Shown here in pieces: positions 17,470 to 24,338 of a stretch of DNA of 34,469 nt. Location of the stretch: NCBI GenBank assembly GCA_045531235.1, contig JAZSDQ010000015.1, positions 1 to 34,469 on the forward strand, in the 5' to 3' direction. Each line of letters opens with the position of its first letter. The stretch's first letter is position 1. This DNA is from RGIG5579 sp045531235 (lineage in GTDB: Bacteria > Bacillota > Clostridia > Oscillospirales > SIG627). The notes under the pieces are model-generated. The model saw only the letters and a list, made by a program, of their open reading frames with translations. It did not search any database and was not told the DNA's origin. The position numbers were made by a program, and so were the translations under genes.

Positions 17470-19035
17470 TTACATTTCTCTTTTCTTGCGAGAAAGGACG
17501 AGAACAGCTGCACCTGCAACAAGAAGAGCACCACTTGCCAAAACAACGAACGTCAAGTTGTCTCCGGTCTGCGCTGATCCGCTTTGTGCATTACCCATAA
17601 CCGTTCCTGCAATGGTAATGTTACGGGCAAGATTCTTGGTGATGCCGCTATCGACCCACTGAGTTCCATCGAAACGCTGCTGAGAGAACGTAACAACCAA
17701 GGAATACACGCCGGTGGAAAGCCCCTTGGTCTGGAACTTTGCGCTCTTATAGTCAGAAGCAAAGGTTCCGGTCAACTTAGAATCTGATCCCTGACGAAGT
17801 CGGAACTCGACGGGAATCACACGAGAGTCGCCAACTGCCGGATTTGTATTCTCAATAGCATCCGGGATGACGGTAAAGCTAGCTACATTGCCAATCTTAT
17901 ATACGGAAGCAACATTATCAAGAGCATAACCCGTCATTCCGGGACGGAAACCGGTAGATGCATTGGTGACAGGCTTGGAAGGATCGTAAACGCCATTATG
18001 ATAAACAGGAGAAGGAACATAAGAAACAGAAAGAGCTTCTCCTGCATCGTTTGTCCAATATTCCTTAACAGCCTTAGACCACGTGCTGGTAGCACCGGTT
18101 CCGGGAGAAGAATAGGGGTAAAGCGCACCGTTTCCTGCCTTGCCGGTAGAAAGGAACATGTGCAAGTCACGACCGTCACCGCCGGTACGGGTTACCGCTA
18201 CCTGGAAGAGGTAGGAACCGTAAAACAGATCCTTGGAAAGGAGCTCTGCAACAGTGGCGGCATCGTATTTTCCACAAGCAGAGTATGCAATGTCTACAAG
18301 AGGAATCTGATACTCAAATTCATATTTATACTTGCCATCCTTCTCGGAGTAGCTGGCAGCGGTAAAGTTCTTATACTGTGCCTTATTCCATACAACAGAA
18401 GAAGCATCCGTGTAGGGAGAATCATCAAGAGTTGCAGTCTGAGAAACAGCACCGTTGATCACTTTGTAAGTGCGGTTGCCTGCAGAGCAGCTGTAAGGAA
18501 CAATGGAACCGCCATCTACAACATAAGTATATGTATTTGACAAACGTGAAGCGGCCTCAGGAAGCTCAGCAGACTGATTCAGGCCGTAGCGAACAGAGGC
18601 ATTCAAAGTAGAAGCCTCGTCATTGGCCATCAGCACGCTGATCGCCTGACTGCTTTCAACAACCTCGGCAATGTAAGCATACTCAGAATCGTATACAAGG
18701 TAAGTAGTAACGGTAAAATCCTTGTAGAGATCGCCGTAATCAGCGGTATAATCGGTTGTGCCGGTACTGTTGGTCAAGGAAAGACCGTTGCCGATGGTAG
18801 CAACATCGGAAGCGGCGGGATATTCACCTGTGGAAACCACGCCGTCCAACTTCGGTGCTACATTTACCTGATAGGCATTCAAGGTGTGGAAACCATACGC
18901 CTGCAAATCGCGGGCATTGGTGCCGCCCTGAATATATGCAGTGGAAGTAAGGTCCACATAGCTTGCCGATGCTGTGGTTCCGAGAACACCCACAGCAAGG
19001 ACAATCGCAAGAAGAAGCGAAAAGAGTTTTTTCAT
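17470..19035 (-). CDS. Secreted surface protein with LDGVVSTGEYP domain and C-terminal anchor (paralogue A)
   Basis: The 521-residue protein has a signal peptide (about 1-25). An N-terminal domain contains PKLDGVVSTGEYP and, later, LVYDSEYAYIAEV and EFEYQIPLVDI. This layout resembles the opening strands of CBM9/DOMON-like carbohydrate- or ligand-binding beta-sandwiches, but I do not recognise a named family. The C-terminus is SAQTGDN, a hydrophobic helix and RKKREM, like a gram-positive wall-sorting signal without the proline of LPxTG or NPQTG. The ATG at 19035 is eight bases after AAGGAGA; an ATG three codons earlier overlaps that site. It has its own consensus promoter and strong terminator. 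The neighbouring genes at 19121 and 20897 share the same N-terminal motif. Confidence 0.8.
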   Translation of the reverse strand: MKKLFSLLLAIVLAVGVLGTTASASYVDLTSTAYIQGGTNARDLQAYGFHTLNAYQVNVAPKLDGVVSTGEYPAASDVATIGNGLSLTNSTGTTDYTADYGDLYKDFTVTTYLVYDSEYAYIAEVVESSQAISVLMANDEASTLNASVRYGLNQSAELPEAASRLSNTYTYVVDGGSIVPYSCSAGNRTYKVINGAVSQTATLDDSPYTDASSVVWNKAQYKNFTAASYSEKDGKYKYEFEYQIPLVDIAYSACGKYDAATVAELLSKDLFYGSYLFQVAVTRTGGDGRDLHMFLSTGKAGNGALYPYSSPGTGATSTWSKAVKEYWTNDAGEALSVSYVPSPVYHNGVYDPSKPVTNASTGFRPGMTGYALDNVASVYKIGNVASFTVIPDAIENTNPAVGDSRVIPVEFRLRQGSDSKLTGTFASDYKSAKFQTKGLSTGVYSLVVTFSQQRFDGTQWVDSGITKNLARNITIAGTVMGNAQSGSAQTGDNLTFVVLASGALLVAGAAVLVLSRKKREM

Positions 19036-19064
19036 TGCAAACATCTCCTTATAGTACTGCGTTC

Positions 19065-19093
19065 ATTATATCATTTTGCAAACTTTGTGTCAA
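19065..19093 (-). promoter_or_regulatory. Consensus sigma-A promoter for paralogue A
   Basis: TTGACA (19093-19088), a 17-base spacer and TATAAT (19070-19065) on the minus strand form a perfect match. The leader is about 25 bases, with AAGGAGA before the ATG. Confidence 0.92.
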
Positions 19094-19101
19094 TAGAAAA
19101 T

Positions 19102-19128
19102 CACCGATTTGCACGAAATATCATGGTG
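19102..19128 (-). terminator. Weak terminator-like hairpin after paralogue B
   Basis: On the minus strand CACC...GGTG with an inner ATTT/AAAT pairing forms an imperfect hairpin starting just before the stop codon of the 19121-20836 gene and followed by ATTTTCTATT. The stem is short, so termination may be partial. Confidence 0.3.
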
Positions 19129-20836
19129 TTTTTTTGGTTTTTTCGGCGTTTTTTTCCTCTTTTTCGATCTTGAAGAAGATGAACGCTACCGCAATCACCG
19201 AAACGAGCATCAAAACTGCCGCAAGGAAAGGCACGACTGTTCCGAGAACGTTTTCTGTGGATCCGTCATCCTCGGAGTCCAGAGGGATAATCTCAGTATG
19301 CTCCGGTAAATTATCATCAGCATCGGGGAGCTCCTCAAACACGGATTCATCCTCAAAAGCGTCGTGATCGAAAGAAGACGCATTCTTTTCCGAAAAATCA
19401 TCCGGTAGCATTATTTCATACTCAGAATTGGGTAAAATCGTTACAAGATCCTCTTCATTTATCTTCTCTTCTTTCGAATCTTCCGGTTTTATGGTTTCTT
19501 CTTTTTTGGTTTGCTCCGCAGCATCTTTCTCTTCATTTTCTTCCTTGGTGTTCGATTCAGTTTGATTATTTTCCTTTATATTTCCCCCTTCAGAGCCACC
19601 GTCTTTTCCTTCTTCACGATTCGGCAGAGAATTGGAGCTGTTCGGTTTTTGCTGCTCTTGGAGGTTGGATTCCGTGTTTTGCTCTTCGTTTTGAACAAGG
19701 ACATTATCAGAAGCATTGTCGTTGTTAACGTTGTTATTCACAGCAGTACCATCTTTGTCAACGTTTTCATTTTGTGCAGGAGCGTCATCATTATCATTCC
19801 CGGGGCTGCTTGTCTCCCTGCCGCCGAAAGATAACGGTGCCATCAAATAATCGATAGCATAAGCCGTACTTGGAGCAATTCCAAAATCCGCAATCAACGC
19901 TTCATTCCATGTTTTGCCGTCATCATAGCTACAGAAGTCCTTAGCAGATACTGCAGTACAAGCCATCAATGATGATGAAGGCATACCCGCAAGAGAAGCT
20001 TGTGCCATAAAGGAACCGCAAAATTCCTCCTCGTTTTGCAACAAACCGAGCACCTCTTCTCTTTTCTCTTCAGATAGCGAAAGAAGGACATCCCCCACCG
20101 GAATTCTACACTCAAAAGAAGCGGCGGATTTGTTTTCATTGCATACAAATTTTGATTCTTTACAATATTTTTCTCCATTCCATAAAACATCATTTTTATC
20201 CGTATAGCCATTGTTTTTCAAAGCTTTTAAAGAGGAAGAAATTTTGAGTTCATTACGAAGCTCGCCGTTTATGAAGGAAATTCTGGCACCTGTCACAGCA
20301 ATCGCTTCTTTGGAAGAGGATGCAAAGTAATATACATTTCTCAATGCTGCAGATCTTGCCGCAACATTCTCCAAAGGATCAACCCCCAAAGAAATTGCAA
20401 AAGAGTATACGTTGCCATGCAGTTGATGATAAAAAGCAGTGTATTTTCCATCGTTTATAGACAAATCGATTGCTACATAAAAATACTCGTCATCGTACGA
20501 TACGGATACGTTCTCTTTTACATCGCTATACTGTTCTAAATAATTTGAAGAAACAACTTCTCCGCTATCTGCTGTCAAGGAAAGGCCTTGTGCAATCGTG
20601 AATTCAACTTTTGAAACATATTCTCCCTCAGATATGATACCATCCAACACTGGAGCAGTGTCTACTTTATCAGCAGCTACGGCTATAAGACCTAAGCTTT
20701 CGTTGAATGAAAAAGAAGATTTTTCCGAAGCTTCTGTTGCAAAAGTCGGTAGTCGGAAGAGAATAATAAACAAATTGAAAATAGTAAGGCAACGGAAAAA
20801 CAAAGTTAATTTGACTTTTTTCGACATTGGTATCAT
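19121..20836 (-). CDS. Membrane-anchored surface protein with LDG-type domain and long acidic disordered region (paralogue B)
   Basis: The 571-residue protein has an N-terminal signal/hydrophobic segment (about 8-34). Its folded domain shows PVLDGIISEGEYV, YDDEYFYVAI and FECRIPVGDVLL, which align with the two neighbouring paralogues. From about residue 345 to 530 it is low-complexity, rich in Asn, Glu, Asp, Lys and Ser, and probably disordered. A single membrane helix and a Lys/Glu-rich tail end it, with no TGD sorting-like motif. The start at 20836 is preceded by TTGGAG at five bases. A strong hairpin terminator sits only 20 bases before the ATG and leaves no space for a promoter, so expression probably relies on readthrough from the 20897-22336 gene. 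Confidence 0.8.
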   Translation of the reverse strand: MIPMSKKVKLTLFFRCLTIFNLFIILFRLPTFATEASEKSSFSFNESLGLIAVAADKVDTAPVLDGIISEGEYVSKVEFTIAQGLSLTADSGEVVSSNYLEQYSDVKENVSVSYDDEYFYVAIDLSINDGKYTAFYHQLHGNVYSFAISLGVDPLENVAARSAALRNVYYFASSSKEAIAVTGARISFINGELRNELKISSSLKALKNNGYTDKNDVLWNGEKYCKESKFVCNENKSAASFECRIPVGDVLLSLSEEKREEVLGLLQNEEEFCGSFMAQASLAGMPSSSLMACTAVSAKDFCSYDDGKTWNEALIADFGIAPSTAYAIDYLMAPLSFGGRETSSPGNDNDDAPAQNENVDKDGTAVNNNVNNDNASDNVLVQNEEQNTESNLQEQQKPNSSNSLPNREEGKDGGSEGGNIKENNQTESNTKEENEEKDAAEQTKKEETIKPEDSKEEKINEEDLVTILPNSEYEIMLPDDFSEKNASSFDHDAFEDESVFEELPDADDNLPEHTEIIPLDSEDDGSTENVLGTVVPFLAAVLMLVSVIAVAFIFFKIEKEEKNAEKTKKTP

Positions 20837-20855
20837 AACAACTCCAAAAAACAGG

Positions 20856-20882
20856 AAACGGCCCGCTTGCGGCGGGCCGTTT
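20856..20882 (-). terminator. GC-rich terminator after paralogue C, abutting the next gene
   Basis: AAACGGCCCGC pairs with GCGGGCCGTTT around a five-base loop and is followed on the minus strand by TTTCCTGTTTTTT. It lies just past the stop of the 20897-22336 gene, and its T run merges with the ribosome site of the next gene. Confidence 0.85.
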
Positions 20883-20896
20883 TATCTTCTTGTATT

Positions 20897-22336
20897 TCAG
20901 TGAATCTGCTGACTGCGTTTTTTCATCACAATGACGGAAACAACGCCGGCAGCGCAAAGGAGCATTACCACCGAAAGAACTACAGTCAGGGTCGCGCTGT
21001 CTCCGGTAGCACTTGCAGCAGTAGTAGCAACGCCAACCACACGGTTATTCACGCCGCGAACACCACTGGTAAGCATAGGTGCTCTGGTACGGGTTACTCG
21101 CGAAGTTACAGACACCAAGGAATGGTGAATGGATTCCTTATAAATCTCATCATAATTCTGAGTGGAATCATAAACACCAAGGAAACGAACAGGGTTCTTA
21201 AGGAATCTGTTTGCGCCGGTTGCCTTATAGATCGTGTTGCTGAACAGGAAGCCGCCAACATAGGCACCAACATCGTAAGTACCGTAGCCGCGAGTGGGAA
21301 GACCGGTCTGTGCATAGAAAATGTTATTACGGGTCATGGTGTACAGGGCACCGCTGGGGGTATAATCGGAAACAGTATTGTGTGCCTGAAGACCGATGGC
21401 GCATCCCCAAGAACCCCAACCGGGAACATAATCAATGGGAGTTCCGTCTTCGTATTCAACGTCGGTGAGGCGAAGAACATCACCGAGAGGCATTCTGCCT
21501 TCAAAGGTAATACCCCACTTACCATCTTCCTGAATGGTTACTTTGTAGGTGAAGTTAGAAGCTGCCTTGTAGGTAGTGGCGTTCCAGTTGACTCCATCGG
21601 GATCAACGTAGCTATCTAGCTCAGTGGCAACATACTTACCTTCCGCATTCATAAGGTAAAGGTCTCTTTCGGAAAGCTTAACGCTCTGCGCGGTGGTATA
21701 AGTAGCAGGCTTGTAAAGACGGTATCTGTTCCAGCAGCGAGTGTTATTTACCTGAGCAAGATCTTCAGACTGAATGAAGTTGACGAAGGTGTAGAAATCC
21801 CAATAGCCGGTACGAACCTTGTGGCCCTTAGCATCAATGATCTTATTGTCACTGTTGTATTCGTCGGGATCGGTGCTGTCAGGATTATAGGGTCCATTGG
21901 TAACACGGATCGCGGGAATCAAAGTGGTAACGCCGAAATAGAAATACTCTTCATCGTAAGTAAGGTAATTATTGATATAATCAGGCTTATCTTCATCGGC
22001 AATATAACCAGTAACATCCTGTCTACCAACGTATCCGTTCTGGTCACCCGCATAAGACTGAGCAGAACTTGGTGCGAAGAACATATTATCTCCGGGCACT
22101 GCGGAAAGCGAGCAACCGTTATTGGGACCGGGATATTCGCCGGTAGAAACAACGCCGTCAATGGTAGGAGGAGTGAAAGTGGAATACACATTCATCGTGT
22201 GAAGACCAAATGCCTCCAAATTGTGTGCCATTTCAGTTTTGGGAACGGAAAGGGTGTATCCTCTGGCAGCGGCAGGAACTGCGAAAGCAGACGCCAACAT
22301 CAACACAGCCAAGAGAATCGATACAGATCTTTTCAT
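20897..22336 (-). CDS. Secreted surface protein with IDGVVSTGEYP domain and C-terminal anchor (paralogue C)
   Basis: The 479-residue protein has a signal peptide ending near PAAARG (about 25). The N-terminal motif is PTIDGVVSTGEYPGP, followed by YLTYDEEYFYFGV, VNWNATTYK and FEGRMPLGDVLRL, the same landmarks as in paralogues A and B. FGLHTMNVY just before the motif matches FHTLNAY in A. The C-terminus is SATGDSATLT, a membrane helix and MKKRSQQIH, again like a wall-sorting or membrane-anchor signal. AAAGGAG precedes the ATG by six bases. The gene has a strong promoter with an extended -10 and a GC-rich terminator. No catalytic motif is recognised; ligand or polysaccharide binding is a guess from the fold-like motif. 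Confidence 0.8.
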   Translation of the reverse strand: MKRSVSILLAVLMLASAFAVPAAARGYTLSVPKTEMAHNLEAFGLHTMNVYSTFTPPTIDGVVSTGEYPGPNNGCSLSAVPGDNMFFAPSSAQSYAGDQNGYVGRQDVTGYIADEDKPDYINNYLTYDEEYFYFGVTTLIPAIRVTNGPYNPDSTDPDEYNSDNKIIDAKGHKVRTGYWDFYTFVNFIQSEDLAQVNNTRCWNRYRLYKPATYTTAQSVKLSERDLYLMNAEGKYVATELDSYVDPDGVNWNATTYKAASNFTYKVTIQEDGKWGITFEGRMPLGDVLRLTDVEYEDGTPIDYVPGWGSWGCAIGLQAHNTVSDYTPSGALYTMTRNNIFYAQTGLPTRGYGTYDVGAYVGGFLFSNTIYKATGANRFLKNPVRFLGVYDSTQNYDEIYKESIHHSLVSVTSRVTRTRAPMLTSGVRGVNNRVVGVATTAASATGDSATLTVVLSVVMLLCAAGVVSVIVMKKRSQQIH

Positions 22337-22394
22337 TGTGTGCTCCTTTAAAAATAATTACAAATGGGCATAGAGCTACCCAATATTCATCATT

Positions 22395-22423
22395 ATCATA
22401 GCACTGAAAACGCTCTTTGTCAA
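22395..22423 (-). promoter_or_regulatory. Strong promoter for paralogue C
   Basis: On the minus strand TTGACA (22423-22418), 17 bases, then TGC-TATGAT (-10 at 22400-22395), an extended -10 promoter. The leader is about 55 bases. Confidence 0.88.
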
Positions 22424-22487
22424 TAAAAAAATCTTGAAAAAGCCGAGAAAATTGTGGGTTTTGAGGATATTTTTCACAAATTATCCA

Positions 22488-22516
22488 TTGAAATCGCCCG
22501 GGGTTTGCGTTAAAAT
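22488..22516 (+). promoter_or_regulatory. Promoter of the four-helix membrane protein gene
   Basis: TTGAAA (22488-22493), 17 bases, TAAAAT (22511-22516). It faces away from the paralogue C promoter, and the gap between the two -35 boxes (22424-22487) holds no gene. The -10 box overlaps an upstream ATG at 22515, ruling that ATG out as the start. Confidence 0.7.
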
Positions 22517-22553
22517 GATAAAAAATAATCCGTATACGAAAGGAATCCTATCT

Positions 22554-23132
22554 ATGATTGCACTCAAACGCAACATCGGTCTTACCTTCAAGACCTTCCT
22601 TTATCAAATCGTAATGAGTCTTTTCGGCATTATGATGTACCTTGCTACAAGCAGCAACACGCTCCTGCTTATCGCAGGTCAAGCTTCTCTGATCATCTTC
22701 TTCTTTTATATTATGTCTTCCCAGATGTATCAATCCGGGTATAAGATGTGCGAATATGATAAGGGGCACGGCAGCACATCTTCCCCTGCCCTTGGTTTTC
22801 TGTTCGCGCTGATGGCTTTTTTGCCCACAATTCTGCTATCGGCTTGGACGGTAATTTTCCCGCCCTTTGACACCCAAGGCGCCATCAATGCAAGCGGCTA
22901 CGTTCCGTTTCTTTTGAATAAGAATTTTTTGCAGGGGATGTATATCGGCATCGTGCAAACCGTCTTCCCTACCACGGCAGGAGGAACTTCCGAAGCATTG
23001 GCCGCTGCCAACGGCGCGATCATCAACCGTCAATGTTTCCTTTATCTGATCGGTGCTCTCCCCGGAATCATTACTTCCGGTATCGGTTATCTGATCGGTT
23101 ACTTCCATTTTTCAAAGGACAAGAAAAAATAA
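22554..23132 (+). CDS. Four-helix integral membrane protein of unknown function
   Basis: This 192-residue protein has hydrophobic helices at about 12-31, 36-54, 78-101 and 161-184 and a Lys-rich end (FSKDKKK). The loop between the third and fourth helices is long (about 60 residues) and contains GGTSEALAAANGAIINRQ. I do not recognise the family. The start at 22554 was chosen over earlier in-frame ATGs because AGGA precedes it by nine bases and the mapped promoter lies just upstream. cwlD starts 54 bases later without an obvious terminator, so the two may be co-transcribed. Confidence 0.75.
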   Translation: MIALKRNIGLTFKTFLYQIVMSLFGIMMYLATSSNTLLLIAGQASLIIFFFYIMSSQMYQSGYKMCEYDKGHGSTSSPALGFLFALMAFLPTILLSAWTVIFPPFDTQGAINASGYVPFLLNKNFLQGMYIGIVQTVFPTTAGGTSEALAAANGAIINRQCFLYLIGALPGIITSGIGYLIGYFHFSKDKKK

Positions 23133-23186
23133 GCCGATCGCATATAAAAGCCGGACAAAGCATACCTTTTTTTGAGGTGATAAACT

Positions 23187-23933
23187 TTGAAAAAGCATGC
23201 TTTGTCTTTCTTTTTTGTAAAAATACTTGTCTTTTCTTTGGCTTTGATAGCGTTACTGTTATCTATGATCCATCTTTTTTATCGATTCGATGAAAAGAAA
23301 TCTTTGCAAAGTCTTGCCGATACGGCAAGAGACACAAGACCTGCGGTTATTCTGGATGCAGGGCATGGCGGCGTGGATTCGGGAGCAGTTTCCGTATGGG
23401 GCGAGGAAGAAAAACATTTAAATCTCTCCGTAGCAAAAAAAATCGGAGCCTTTCTGGAAGCCGGAGGGGTCCAAGTTATCTATACAAGAATGGAAGACAC
23501 TCTTCTGACTTCCGGAAAGACCTCCTCAAGAAAAATGGGAGATCTGATGGGCCGCGTCGATGTTGCCGAAACCTTTCCCGAAGCCGTTTTCATTAGTATT
23601 CACATGAATACCCTTCCTATCGAAAAATATAACGGCCTGCAAGTTTTTTTCGACGATAACAACAAAGCCAATCGACAGCTTGCCGAAACCATTCAAAACG
23701 ATGTAAAGACGCTTTTGCAAAGCGAGAATCACCGTGAAATCAAAGAAGCCAACGGAAAAATATATATTTTGGACCGAATCAATAATCCTGCAGTTTTGGT
23801 GGAATGCGGCTTCCTATCCAACAAAGAAGAAGCTAAGCTTTTAAGCAATGAAGAATATCAAAACAAACTTGCATTTGTTTTATCCAGGTCCATTCTGACA
23901 TTCGTTTACAATGAAAAAAATGAAGAAATTTGA
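23187..23933 (+). CDS. cwlD: N-acetylmuramoyl-L-alanine amidase, CwlD-type
   Basis: The 248-residue Amidase_3 enzyme has an N-terminal signal-anchor helix (about 10-32). Zinc ligands are His60 in DAGHGG, Glu75 (or 74) in the EEEKHLNL region and His139 in SIHMN. The catalytic Glu206 lies in VECGFLSN. It cleaves the bond between N-acetylmuramic acid and L-Ala in peptidoglycan. Length and architecture fit CwlD, which makes muramic-delta-lactam in spore cortex, so the organism may form spores; a general amidase is possible. Translation most likely begins at TTG 23187, because GAGGTGA stands six bases before it. Confidence 0.88.
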   Translation: MKKHALSFFFVKILVFSLALIALLLSMIHLFYRFDEKKSLQSLADTARDTRPAVILDAGHGGVDSGAVSVWGEEEKHLNLSVAKKIGAFLEAGGVQVIYTRMEDTLLTSGKTSSRKMGDLMGRVDVAETFPEAVFISIHMNTLPIEKYNGLQVFFDDNNKANRQLAETIQNDVKTLLQSENHREIKEANGKIYILDRINNPAVLVECGFLSNKEEAKLLSNEEYQNKLAFVLSRSILTFVYNEKNEEI

Positions 23934-23951
23934 AAAAAATGCTTTTTGCTC

Positions 23952-23980
23952 TTGATTTTTGATTTTAATTGTGTTAACAT
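23952..23980 (+). promoter_or_regulatory. Promoter of rpmE
   Basis: TTGATT (23952-23957), a 17-base spacer and TAACAT (23975-23980). The predicted transcript starts near 23987, just before the leader hairpin. Confidence 0.6.
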
Positions 23981-23992
23981 ATAGTGCAATGC

Positions 23993-24018
23993 CGTTGAGA
24001 GATGATTTCATCGCAACG
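23993..24018 (+). promoter_or_regulatory. Putative rpmE leader hairpin
   Basis: CGTTG (23993-23997) pairs with CAACG (24014-24018), and inner GATG/CATC pairs around an ATTT loop; an AGA bulge faces a single G. Its position at the 5' end of the rpmE transcript suits an autoregulatory L31 leader like those reported in Firmicutes. Identity with that class was not tested. Confidence 0.45.
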
Positions 24019-24046
24019 TAAATAAAAACAGAAAAAGGTGAAAAGA

Positions 24047-24244
24047 ATGAAAGAAGGACTTCATCCCTCCTACAAAGACACCGTGATCATTTGCGCTTGC
24101 GGTGCGGAATATCCCACCAAGTCCACCAAAGAAAATATTCACGTGGACATTTGCGCAAAGTGCCATCCCTTTTACACCGGCAAACAGAAATTCGTTGATG
24201 CCGGCGGACGTGTTGATAAGTTCAACAAGAAGTTTGGCAGATAA
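24047..24244 (+). CDS. rpmE: Ribosomal protein bL31, zinc-binding form
   Basis: The 65-residue protein has the four zinc cysteines Cys16, Cys18, Cys36 and Cys39 (CAC and CAKC), so it is the zinc-containing paralogue. It ends in FVDAGGRVDKFNKKFG, typical of bL31. It bridges the ribosomal subunits near protein L5. The ATG at 24047 is preceded by AAAAAGGTGA; the in-frame GTG at 24038 is part of that ribosome site. A leader hairpin and a promoter lie upstream, and two hairpins, the second a terminator, follow. Confidence 0.96.
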   Translation: MKEGLHPSYKDTVIICACGAEYPTKSTKENIHVDICAKCHPFYTGKQKFVDAGGRVDKFNKKFGR

Positions 24245-24258
24245 AAGTATGGGTGTAA

Positions 24259-24310
24259 ACCCGTCATAACGGGTAGAAGCGGTTGCACTGTTCCGGTGTT
24301 ACCGCTTTTT
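24259..24310 (+). terminator. Terminator of rpmE with a preceding small hairpin
   Basis: AAGCGGT (24277-24283) pairs with ACCGCTT (24301-24307), with inner CAC/GTG, followed by a T run. A separate ACCCG/CGGGT hairpin stands at 24259-24274. hflX begins about 30 bases later with no visible promoter, so it may depend on readthrough. Confidence 0.8.
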
Positions 24311-24338
24311 TTCTATCATTGCCAAGAAGGAGAAAACA

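Noticed and set aside
22434..22553. A 40-codon N-terminal extension of the membrane protein
   Set aside because: It covers the predicted promoter at 22488-22516, and the ATG at 22554 has the better ribosome site.
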